Source of the DNA: Kappaphycus alvarezii
Lineage: Eukaryota > Rhodophyta > Florideophyceae > Gigartinales > Solieriaceae
Reading direction: 5' to 3'
NCBI GenBank assembly: GCA_002205965.3
Contig: NADL03000705.1
Location: 434,001 to 498,000, forward strand
Length of the DNA: 64,000 bases
Shown: in pieces, positions 57,484 to 64,000 of the stretch
Layout of the letters: each line of letters opens with the position of its first letter
How positions within the stretch are numbered: the stretch's first letter is position 1
Notes under the pieces: generated by a model
Seen by the model: only the letters and a program-made list of their open reading frames with translations
Told to the model about the DNA's origin: nothing
Database searches by the model: none
Made by a program: the position numbers and the translations under genes

Positions 57484-57822
57484 TGATGGATAAATCGGCG
57501 GGGAAGAGATCCTCAGAACCAATTACCCTGAGAAGGAGGTGTTGCGAGCGACAAAAGTGCTGCCGTGGTATTGTTGAACGAACAAAAGGGAGTGTATATA
57601 GAAGAGAGTTGAGGAAGCTACAAGCAAGTATAAAAGGGGCAGGTCTACCACTGACGCTCTGCGACAGCGTAAGAAAAAGTTTTCTTGGGTCTGAAGTTGA
57701 CTCTCAACTTCCTACTACTCGGGACTTGGCTTGAAGTTGTCTGCCAACTTGCTTCACCTCCACTAAAGGAAGCAGTTTACTCGGCTTATATAGACTTTTG
57801 GCTACCCCAAAAGTCTCCAACA
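57484..57822 (-). repeat. 3' LTR of gypsy-2
   Basis: A 339-bp unit with TG...CA ends (minus: TGTTGGAGACTTTTGG ... ATCA), matching the solo copy at 39438-39780. CTATATAAGC lies 30-40 nt after the start. Three hairpins: AGACTTTTGG/CCAAAAGTCT (57792-57816), AAGTTG/CAACTT (57734-57750), GAAGTTGA/TCAACTTC (57693-57711). It lies about 410 bp downstream of the last gypsy-2 frame. No purine-rich polypurine tract precedes it, which leaves some doubt that it belongs to the same element. Confidence 0.7.
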
Positions 57823-58230
57823 AACATACTAATAACCATAAAATGTATTCACGGTAATCGTGTGAACCAGAGAGACTATTAGAAGATATTTCCTCAAGGT
57901 AAATATCTAGGTGCCATACCCATGCCAGCCATCCATCGGCCAGGGGTGGGAATTGATGTGGCCATTATATAGACCTTTCAGAGCTACTTGTCGTATCACC
58001 CACAACCTGGAACTGTACTGACATCTACTATGACAGCGTGTCCTAAAATGAAAAAATCACCGACGAATTTGCCACACTCACCCAAATTAAAAATATCTTG
58101 CAAATTCAAAAACTGTAAAAATATCTTCCCAATTCCGATACTGTATACAATCATGGTCCTCATCTAGATTTTTTCGTGCGCGAATTTGCGCACATCACGC
58201 CCTCTCGCTCAAGACGAACGTCCCGACTCG
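57823..58230 (-). other. 3' untranslated region of gypsy-2
   Basis: About 408 bp between the last frame and the 3' LTR. No frame of note. It contains two near repeats of AAAAATATCTT (about 58088-58130) and a possible CATTATATAGAC TATA-like word near 57962. A purine-rich tract next to the LTR is not seen. Confidence 0.5.
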
Positions 58231-58712
58231 TCACTGCTCTTCTTCTGCTTCCGTTAGTGTTCGCTGTCTTATTGATAAAATGTATGGTCTCTCAAACGGG
58301 TACGGATGCAACTGATTACCAATATGATGCTCTAAAAAGTAGGTTCGCATTACTGGTACCTCACTTTGTAGCATAGCCTCATATATTGGTTTGATCACAT
58401 CGAGGTGGGGTTGAATACATTCTTCTTCCGTGACTCTTCCGAATCTTCCAAGAGTGAAAAAATATATGTGATATGCAAACTCTTCTGGAAGATGCCGGAG
58501 GAATGGATGTCGATAAGAAAAGAAGACGCGCATCATCAAGAACGAATCTTCGTAAGATAAGTGCGGTCCATGTAGCGCCCTAAAACATAAACAGATGCTT
58601 ATCATGAAATAAGAAATGACCTGCGCATCGTTCGCATCCTCGGAGATATTGCGCAGCCAAAAAGATAATCTTCTTCTTCCGACTGTATGCTGTGCATGGT
58701 TGTGAAGGAGAG
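58231..58712 (-). CDS. stand-alone copy of the integrase-linked domain
   Basis: The frame 58605-58231 (124 codons from ATG) aligns with integrase-frame residues 375-482: ICLCFRALHGP / ICLCFRTLNGP, EDSFLMMRVFFS / EDFRLLIRVLFS, PEEFAYHIYFFTLGRFGRV / PEFVEVIYHYSIGRYGMV, IKPIYEAM / IRPIYVFL, LHPYPFERPYI / LVPYPLWEPYV. About 35-40 percent of residues agree by eye, with one short gap. The same frame is open upstream to 58712 and continues to match (FWLRNIS, QVISYFM against EWIIS, HVIIHFY), but has no ATG there. The C-terminus is QRTLTEAEEEQ. It starts right after the integrase stop, so it is either a separate 3' ORF or the remnant of a read-through extension. Function unknown. Confidence 0.75.
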
Positions 58713-60359
58713 CTAGAGATGAAGTTGTGGTGGACGGTCCCGATGAATGGCCGCGACCAGCTCCTGACGTACTGGGACCTGCACGAGGTCCTCTCGGGGA
58801 CGACCGGAACCTCTTCTGGGCGGGTTGTTGTCTCCTGAAGGTCCTCCTCTGGTCATCATCACTGCTTCAGGAGGATCCTCGCCGCCTCCAACGTTCCCAA
58901 TTTGTGGCGGAGAAACGTAAGGTTCCCATAGAGGATACGGGACCAGCCTGTATTCCATATCCGGGGGTAAGGCGTAACCTCTCAGTCGCACGTCTTGGTT
59001 GTTCTTGAGAAATACGTAAATTGGACGGATAATATTCAGATACGTTTGCGACAAGTCTCCAGCAGCTACCATTCCATATCTTCCTATAGAGTAATGATAT
59101 ATTACCTCCACAAACTCTGGACCTGCTTCCGTGAACCTTCCGTTTTGGAATGAAAATAGAACTCTTATTAATAGTCGGAAATCTTCTTCAGGTAGCAATG
59201 GTCCGTTCAACGTACGAAAACATAGGCATATATTAATGTAGAAATGGATGATTACGTGGAGTTCGTAGTAGTCCCGCGTAACCGAGATGATCCATTCCCA
59301 GGCCCTTTTTCCTCCCATAGGAATCATTCTATAGTTAAAGATGAGTATGCCCCGTGGTTGCGCATAGTCCTGTGTGAGAAGGAATTCTTCAGGCCTCTGA
59401 TGGTAAGGGACCAGACGACGTGCATGGATGGCCCTCCTTGATCTCTTCCCTGAGCTTGAACAGAGCTGATAGTGCGGGTGTCTTTCCTCCGTGACGATGC
59501 AAGGGTTCGAGTACTTGGTTTGGAAGGCCGGCCACTTCACAGCCTGCTGCATTGCTTTTCCATGTACTACAAGTACTTTAGAGCCAACTGAAAAGGTTCT
59601 GACTGCAGGTTCTGCATCCTTATTTCTTGTCTGTGTTAGCGCGCGGTGTGATCTCCAGCCTTCGGTGGCCAGTAGTTCAACTTCCCTACTCTCTTCATCG
59701 ATAATATTTGTTTCCATGTCTCTCTGTAACATTCTAGGAGCCCTTCCGTACATTAGCTCGAATGGTGAGCGTCCATTTCTTCCTCTTCTTCGACGGTAGC
59801 CGTATAACACTTTTGGTAAGGCATCTTCCCACTGGATTTCATTCTCCAACATAGTTTTCGATATTGCTCGTTTGATGGTTCCAACCATCCTCTCCGCTTT
59901 CCCGTTGGACATAGGAGCGTATGCGAGAACGGTCTTCAGCTGAATCCCTTTCTCTTCCAAAAAACGAAGCAGTGAAGTTGCAGTAAAACAAAGGGCGTTA
60001 TCCGAGATGATCCTTTTTGGAAGACCAAACGGTTCAATTATTTCTTTTTCGATGAATCTCAGTACCACCTCAGCATTTGCCTCCTCGACTGCAACTGCTA
60101 TTGGCCATCCAGTAAGATGTTCCACCCCTATAAGGAGATATTTGTTTCCGGAAGAAGTTTCCTTGAACGGGCCCGCGAAGTCAATTGAGAAGGTTTCAAA
60201 GAGACCGGAAACTGGAAAACTTAGAGTTGTCTTATACTTCCGTATTGGAGTGAATTTTTGGCAGTTGTCGCAGCTTTTCACGAAGTTATAGACGTCCTTA
60301 TGGATACCGGGCCACCAGAATCTCTCAGTTACGAATTTTTGGTTGTTTCGAGATCCCAA
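58713..60359 (-). CDS. integrase of gypsy-2 with extra C-terminal domain
   Basis: 548 codons. Residues 6-33 carry RFWWPGIHK and CDNC, the Cys pair of the HHCC finger; the His pair lies upstream in another frame, across a run of five T on plus (60336-60340). Catalytic core: Asp60 (FSIDFAGPF), Asp120 (IISDNALCF), Glu156 (NGKAERMVG), an exact DD35E spacing. YGYRRRRGRNGRSPFELMYG follows, then a C-terminal domain to about residue 320. Residues 350-482 form an additional domain without a known counterpart: WEWIISVTRDYYELHVI, INICLCFRTLNGPLL, RVLFSF, PEFVEVIYHYSIGRYGMV, IIRPIYVFL, RLVPYPLWEPYV. A Gly/Pro/Arg-rich tail (residues 483-548) ends the frame. No chromodomain is visible. Confidence 0.95.
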   Translation of the reverse strand: MGSRNNQKFVTERFWWPGIHKDVYNFVKSCDNCQKFTPIRKYKTTLSFPVSGLFETFSIDFAGPFKETSSGNKYLLIGVEHLTGWPIAVAVEEANAEVVLRFIEKEIIEPFGLPKRIISDNALCFTATSLLRFLEEKGIQLKTVLAYAPMSNGKAERMVGTIKRAISKTMLENEIQWEDALPKVLYGYRRRRGRNGRSPFELMYGRAPRMLQRDMETNIIDEESREVELLATEGWRSHRALTQTRNKDAEPAVRTFSVGSKVLVVHGKAMQQAVKWPAFQTKYSNPCIVTEERHPHYQLCSSSGKRSRRAIHARRLVPYHQRPEEFLLTQDYAQPRGILIFNYRMIPMGGKRAWEWIISVTRDYYELHVIIHFYINICLCFRTLNGPLLPEEDFRLLIRVLFSFQNGRFTEAGPEFVEVIYHYSIGRYGMVAAGDLSQTYLNIIRPIYVFLKNNQDVRLRGYALPPDMEYRLVPYPLWEPYVSPPQIGNVGGGEDPPEAVMMTRGGPSGDNNPPRRGSGRPREDLVQVPVRQELVAAIHRDRPPQLHL

Positions 60360-60417
60360 TGCCCTAGCTCATCATGGAAAGTCCTCAAGATCTTCATTCT
60401 TTCTTTCAAAGGGGCCA

Positions 60418-61062
60418 CTAGTCGGGGACCGGCTTTAGTGTGCCGGAAAGTTTCCCATTCCACAATGTAAAAGCCTTTTGATTCCTGCGTACCCAATTTC
60501 GGTGTTCAAGATCAACCTTTCTCATTTCTAGTCCATCGAGGAATTTGATCAGTCCGTGAATATTAGCTTCGTACTCGTTATCGTTCGGCAACTGCAACTC
60601 GGCGACTCCGACGATGTCCTCCGAAGCTTTTTCATTTGGAATCAGTGCGTCCCTCAAGCGGGATAGGTAATCGGCAGGCTGATTATTGCGTCCGGGTCTA
60701 TACACAATTTCAAACCGATATTCTGCGAAAATGTCGAGCCATCGGGCCAAGCGGTGATGTACATCCTTCTTTTGGAATGCTGTTTTAAGTGCCTGGTGAT
60801 CAGTTATCAAGACAAATTTCTCGAGTGATAAAAGGTATACGCGAAACTTTTTCAGCGCGAAGACGACAGCTAGCGCTTCTTTCTCGCAGACTGAGTATCT
60901 CTTTTCCGCGTCATTCAGAGTTCGGCTTGCGAATTGAACAGGGTGTAGTCTTCCGTTTTCATCTTTTTGGGACAAAACGGCACCCAAAGACCGTTCTGAG
61001 GCATCTGTCTCCACAACGAATGGTCTCTTGAAATCTGGGTACATGAGAACTGGGGGACACAT
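60418..61062 (-). CDS. RNase H of gypsy-2
   Basis: Removes the RNA strand during reverse transcription. Frame of 214 codons with VLMYPDFKRPFVVETDASER (first acidic residue), YSVCEKEALAVVFALKKFR (Glu), LITDHQALKTAF (Asp) and RPGRNNQPADYLSR (final Asp). The order and spacing match gypsy RNase H. The last 20 or so residues, after NWVRRNQK, are probably off-frame. A run of four A on plus (60469-60472) marks the change, and the true path continues in another frame to FHDELGHWDLE near 60385, the His-His part of the integrase finger. Confidence 0.93.
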   Translation of the reverse strand: MCPPVLMYPDFKRPFVVETDASERSLGAVLSQKDENGRLHPVQFASRTLNDAEKRYSVCEKEALAVVFALKKFRVYLLSLEKFVLITDHQALKTAFQKKDVHHRLARWLDIFAEYRFEIVYRPGRNNQPADYLSRLRDALIPNEKASEDIVGVAELQLPNDNEYEANIHGLIKFLDGLEMRKVDLEHRNWVRRNQKAFTLWNGKLSGTLKPVPD

Positions 61063-62093
61063 AGCTTATCTTTAAGCTCCTGAAATGCAGTTTCCATTTC
61101 CTTGTTCCAGTAAAATTTTCCGTTCTTCGTAGTGCTGGCATGTAACGGTGCTGCAGTCTTGGCGAAATCTTTGATAAATCTTCTGTAATATGAGGCCAGT
61201 CCTAAGAAGCTTCGGACCTCCGTCTTTGAAGCGGGCCTTGGTGCCAACTTTATTTTTTTCGTTTTCTCTGGATCCACTCTAATTCCCTCTTGGTCGACGA
61301 TATGACCGAGTAATTGGATAGAAGTTTTCGCAAAGAAGCATTTGCTCAACTTAATTTTCAAGCTATACTCCGATATCCTCTCCACAACTGTCTTGACGTG
61401 CGAGATGTGCTGATCCAATGTTTCTGAGAATATGACGACATCATCGATATAGACTCTTGCGAATGGAAGTCCTTTCAAAACCTCGTTCATCATTCTTTGG
61501 AATGTAGCTGGTGCATTCATGAGACCAAAAGGCATCACTTCGAACCTGAACGTACCGGCTTTGCTGGTAAAGGTTGTTTTTTCCTTACATTTTTCATCCA
61601 ATGGAATCTGCCAATAGCCAGTGTAAAGGTCAATTGAGGTGAAATATCTCCCGTCCTTCAGGTCCTCGAGGATCTCCTCCATGTTCGGAATCGGAAATCG
61701 ATCGGGTATCATTCTCTGGTTCAGTTGTCGGTAATCGACGCAAAAACGCAGCTTTCCATCCTTCTTTGGTGCGACCACAACTGGAAACGACCATGGGGAT
61801 GAAACTGGTCGAATAATATCATTTTTCAGCATACTTGTAACATTTTCTGAGATAAATTGGTCATATTTTGGCGGTTGACGTCTAGGCTTGTGGTAAATCG
61901 GTTGAGTGTCGGTAAGTTCGAACGAGTGAGTAACCGGTACACTTGCTTGTCTAAATCTGAAACGCTCCATGCAATTACTTCGGAAGATGTTAACATGTCG
62001 GATATTTTCAGTGAGGCGGGGGCGGGAAGGTGCTGCACTTTTCCTTGATTTCTGCCATTTGGCGCCCTTTTTCTTCTTGATCCTCAACCTCAA
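60915..62093 (-). CDS. reverse transcriptase of gypsy-2
   Basis: RNA-directed DNA polymerase of the Ty3 type. Landmarks in order: VTHSFELTDTQPIYHKPRR, VVVAPKKDGKLRFCVDYRQLN, IPNMEEILEDL, SIDLYTGYWQIPLDE, FRFEVMPFGLMNAPATFQ, ARVYIDDVVIFSE with the active-site YIDD at 61451-61440, LSKCFFAKTSIQLLGHIV and RSFLGLASYYRRFIKDFAK. The frame leaves the conserved path near 61056-61052, a run of five G on plus, where the RNase H frame (61062-60418) takes over. Confidence 0.96.
   Translation of the reverse strand: MRLRIKKKKGAKWQKSRKSAAPSRPRLTENIRHVNIFRSNCMERFRFRQASVPVTHSFELTDTQPIYHKPRRQPPKYDQFISENVTSMLKNDIIRPVSSPWSFPVVVAPKKDGKLRFCVDYRQLNQRMIPDRFPIPNMEEILEDLKDGRYFTSIDLYTGYWQIPLDEKCKEKTTFTSKAGTFRFEVMPFGLMNAPATFQRMMNEVLKGLPFARVYIDDVVIFSETLDQHISHVKTVVERISEYSLKIKLSKCFFAKTSIQLLGHIVDQEGIRVDPEKTKKIKLAPRPASKTEVRSFLGLASYYRRFIKDFAKTAAPLHASTTKNGKFYWNKEMETAFQELKDKLCVPQFSCTQISRDHSLWRQMPQNGLWVPFCPKKMKTEDYTLFNSQAEL
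61440..61451 (-). other. RT catalytic YIDD box of gypsy-2
   Basis: Tyr-Ile-Asp-Asp followed by VVIF, inside a long open frame. The two aspartates bind the catalytic metal ions. Confidence 0.95.
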
Positions 62094-62313
62094 TATTTTG
62101 AAGGACCTCTTCCGTCGTGCTCACATCTTCATATATGGAGTTCGCCGTATTCTTATTTTCTTTGCAAAGGTAATCTTCTTTCATGCTCCGAATTCTGTCC
62201 TTTGATTCGATATCATCGCAAAAAGAAACACATTCGGGTTTCAAACTTATCCTAGAATCCCAGTCGTCATCTGTTTCAAACCCGGAATCATAATCGTCCC
62301 ATGCCATGTTCAT
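62008..62313 (-). CDS. acidic linker between protease and RT of gypsy-2
   Basis: About 101 codons, rich in Asp and Glu (MAWDDYDSGFETDDDWDSR ... VEDQEEKG), leading into the RT N-terminus. The frame stops at 62008 just after a G-run on plus (62018-62022), beyond which the conserved RT reading is found in the overlapping frame 62093-60915. No known domain. Confidence 0.7.
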   Translation of the reverse strand: MNMAWDDYDSGFETDDDWDSRISLKPECVSFCDDIESKDRIRSMKEDYLCKENKNTANSIYEDVSTTEEVLQNIEVEDQEEKGRQMAEIKEKCSTFPPPPH

Positions 62314-62924
62314 TACCCCCGAGGGTACCCTTTTCCACTTCCGAAAGTGTTAGTTGGTTCCGAATCTTCGCTGTCATAGCTAGAAGTGAAATCTTCACTG
62401 TCCGTTTCTTTTAAATCTTCAGGATGCGTGCTTTTGTCGAAATCCAGGGGCATCTTCACGGTTCTGCCGTCAATATTAACTGAAACCATTTGGTTGCCCA
62501 AGTCAATGCATGTCCTAGTCTTTCCATGTGGGCAGCCAATGATTGCATCGAAAGGGAGATCCGGCATGACAAGAAAGTCTACATCAACTTTAGAGTCCCC
62601 AAAGAACACGGAAACCTTGTCAACAGTGCCCATGCATTTTGAGACGGTTCCATCCGCTACAGTTATTTTTCGAGTCGTTGGAGTAATTTCGAGACCTAGA
62701 TCTGTCACCAAAGTTTCTGAAATGAGGTTTGGAACAGCACCCGAATCGAAGAGAGCTTGGGTTTTCATACCCAATACTTTGACTGGTACCAGCTTAAGAC
62801 GTCTTGGTGCTGTCGAGGCCGATTGAAGAAACAGTTTCTTACCCTTAGCGGACTTATTAGACCTGATAATTTTTTTGAGTTCTTTTCTCGCATCCTCTGC
62901 GTCGCCCCTCAAAAAGTTGACCAA
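62313..62924 (-). CDS. aspartic protease of gypsy-2
   Basis: Retropepsin-like domain that matures Gag-Pol. After a basic start (KELKKIIRSNKSAKGKK) the fold runs PVKVLGMKTQALFDSGAVPN with the catalytic Asp-Ser-Gly, ITVADGTVSKCMGTVDK, and the conserved end FLVMPDLPFDAIIGCPH. An acidic tail follows (EDLKETDSEDFTSSYDSED). The frame ends at 62313 next to a run of five C on plus (62316-62320); the following acidic segment (62313-62008) continues in the -1 frame. Confidence 0.88.
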   Translation of the reverse strand: MVNFLRGDAEDARKELKKIIRSNKSAKGKKLFLQSASTAPRRLKLVPVKVLGMKTQALFDSGAVPNLISETLVTDLGLEITPTTRKITVADGTVSKCMGTVDKVSVFFGDSKVDVDFLVMPDLPFDAIIGCPHGKTRTCIDLGNQMVSVNIDGRTVKMPLDFDKSTHPEDLKETDSEDFTSSYDSEDSEPTNTFGSGKGYPRG

Positions 62925-63264
62925 ACGTTATCCCAGTTGGGGCCGATGCAAGCTCAGCCACCAAATTGTACCTCTTCACATACTCTAGTACGTCCTTAGA
63001 GATACTCTTAACTTTCTTACTCTTTTTCGTCTTCTTGGCCGGAGTGACTCCCACTCCTGGAACAACTTGATCAGACCTCTTGGTTCGAGGAGGTACAGGT
63101 GCTGGGATATGCTCCAGCATTCCATACTCTAGCCTAGGTTTCTTCGATAAAATGTTCCCTTCCCCATCCCTTTTTGTCACATTGACTTGACTAATCTCTT
63201 CAGCGATGGATACGTTACCGGCATCCGTCAACCTTTGATCCCTTCTATTTTGTAAGATTTTCAC
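62857..63264 (-). CDS. gag-pol linker region of gypsy-2
   Basis: 135 codons, very Lys-rich in the middle (KKTKKSKKVKSISKD), ending in LASAPTGITFGQLF. The last motif recurs in gypsy-1 (LTFGQLLRGD), where it runs straight into the protease-side sequence. Here the frame leaves the conserved path at a run of five A on plus (62911-62915). Function of the basic linker is unknown; it could aid nucleic-acid binding. Confidence 0.7.
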   Translation of the reverse strand: MKILQNRRDQRLTDAGNVSIAEEISQVNVTKRDGEGNILSKKPRLEYGMLEHIPAPVPPRTKRSDQVVPGVGVTPAKKTKKSKKVKSISKDVLEYVKRYNLVAELASAPTGITFGQLFEGRRRGCEKRTQKNYQV

Positions 63265-64000
63265 CTCTGGTCCTGACTCACTCCTGCTTCCGATAAATTT
63301 GCTCTTCTGTTGTCTTTAGACCAGCAGTTACTTTCATGATGCCCATATCGACCGCACTTTGCACAACGAGTGTTTCTATGTGGATTATCAGGACACCTGT
63401 TTGCAAAGTGTCCAGGCTTGTGACAGTAAGAACAGACTTCTGCGGCCTTAGGGGCCCCAGACTGGTTCTTCTTAATGGTAAGAGTAAGGCTTTCCAACTG
63501 CGAGGTTATCATGTCAAGTCGATTATCGAATCGGGTTTCCAACCTTTCTTCCAAGTTTTTGACATCGCTCCTGACAGATTCTAATGCCGCTGCACTAGTA
63601 GCCGGCCTTTGATAATTCTTTTCAGGATGTACGATAGACATCGATGTGCGGGTTTCCCTCGGTACCTCACTCAGTGACTGAAACGTCTCCGAATTTTTGA
63701 CAAATTCTACTATGGTACCCTTCAGTTCATCAAAAGTGTGAGGGCCCTTGATGAGGAGGAAATCGGAGAGCCGCTTATCCCCCATAGCCGCCTTACGCAG
63801 CATTCCGTACTTGGCTTGGGCGTTGAACCCAGCCTTTTCATAAAGATCACACAAGTACACCAATGAGCTTAACAAATCGTCGAAGTTCAGCCGGGCCTCT
63901 ATGGCGGTACGAATCATCTCATCTGGTTCTACCTCCTTAGCATACTCTTTCACAAGCCACTCACATACCTCACCGAAGTTACGCCCATTCCCGTTAAGAG
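63261..64000 (-). CDS. gag: gag polyprotein of gypsy-2 (partial)
   Basis: Capsid-nucleocapsid precursor. The frame is open from the right edge (FGEVCEWLVKEYAKE upstream of the first in-frame GTG at 63953) to a TGA at 63261. Capsid part with LNFDDLLSSLVYLCDLYEKA, then a coiled-coil-like segment (about residues 120-160 of the 230-codon frame: LESVRSDVKNLEERLETRF), then two perfect CX2CX4HX4C knuckles, CSYCHKPGHFANRC and CAKCGRYGHHESNC, that bind the RNA genome. The next frame begins 4 nt before the stop in the -1 frame, a layout compatible with programmed frameshifting or with a read-length error. Confidence 0.93.
   Translation of the reverse strand, partial: LNGNGRNFGEVCEWLVKEYAKEVEPDEMIRTAIEARLNFDDLLSSLVYLCDLYEKAGFNAQAKYGMLRKAAMGDKRLSDFLLIKGPHTFDELKGTIVEFVKNSETFQSLSEVPRETRTSMSIVHPEKNYQRPATSAAALESVRSDVKNLEERLETRFDNRLDMITSQLESLTLTIKKNQSGAPKAAEVCSYCHKPGHFANRCPDNPHRNTRCAKCGRYGHHESNCWSKDNRRANLSEAGVSQDQR

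Larger units (their letters stand above)
57484..64000 (-). mobile_element. Ty3/gypsy LTR retrotransposon gypsy-2, well preserved, cut by window edge
   Basis: On minus from the right edge: gag with two zinc knuckles, linker, protease, RT (YIDD), RNase H, integrase (DD35E) with an extra C-terminal domain, a second copy of that domain, then the LTR at 57822-57484. All catalytic residues checked are in place. Frame breaks occur at six or more sites, each at a mononucleotide run, so the element may be intact in the genome. The 5' LTR and start of gag are outside the window. Confidence 0.95.

Noticed and set aside
1-64000. CRISPR array, bacterial operon, rRNA genes
   Set aside because: No regularly spaced direct repeats, no gene strings with ribosome-binding sites and no rRNA-like conserved stretches were seen; all evidence is eukaryotic.

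Overview
This window is eukaryotic, repeat-rich nuclear DNA. No operons, no Shine-Dalgarno-led gene strings and no CRISPR array were seen. Nearly everything recognisable is transposable-element sequence: two Ty1/copia elements, two Ty3/gypsy elements with their LTRs, fragments of several non-LTR (LINE) families that carry the restriction-like endonuclease C-terminus, one PIF/Harbinger-type and one Tc1/mariner-type transposase, and a small MITE. The host is most likely an invertebrate animal, because there is a secreted NTR/TIMP-like protein. A fungus or other eukaryote is not excluded, since some of these retroelement clades also occur there. No taxonomic search could be run.

Layout. 40-3710: decayed copia element on the minus strand. 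4813-5114: a lone 302-bp LTR. 5403-6560: Harbinger-type transposase remnant (minus). 7510-7700: short reading frame resembling a histone H3 tail. 9290-14212: old Ty3/gypsy element (minus) with its 5' LTR at 13910-14212 and a primer-binding site. 17971-18473: NTR/TIMP-like secreted protein gene (plus) with one frame break. 19899-20895: Tc1-like transposase remnant (minus). 23200-27350: second copia element (plus), complete in domain order but dead. 27-35.7 kb: AT-rich and almost empty except for a 183-bp MITE. 35.7-52.4 kb: a LINE graveyard with a tRNA-like element, an unrecognised acidic protein gene (36926-37464), a Sel1-repeat protein gene (41945-43242) and a small basic protein (44839-45162). 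That basic protein has a second copy at 56398-56756. 57484-64000: a much better preserved Ty3/gypsy element (minus). It runs off the right edge inside gag and lies against a LINE fragment at its 3' LTR.

The main unusual observation is in this last element. Its integrase has a complete DD35E triad and continues into an extra C-terminal domain of about 130 residues. A diverged second copy of that domain lies immediately downstream as its own open frame (58231-58712). I know no described counterpart. The second is an LTR pair (4813-5114, 13910-14212) with 154 nt identical in the middle and clearly diverged ends. The third is that the frame breaks in the best preserved genes fall on mononucleotide runs. 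This points to consensus errors or slippage rather than old decay, so 'pseudogene' calls in those cases are provisional.
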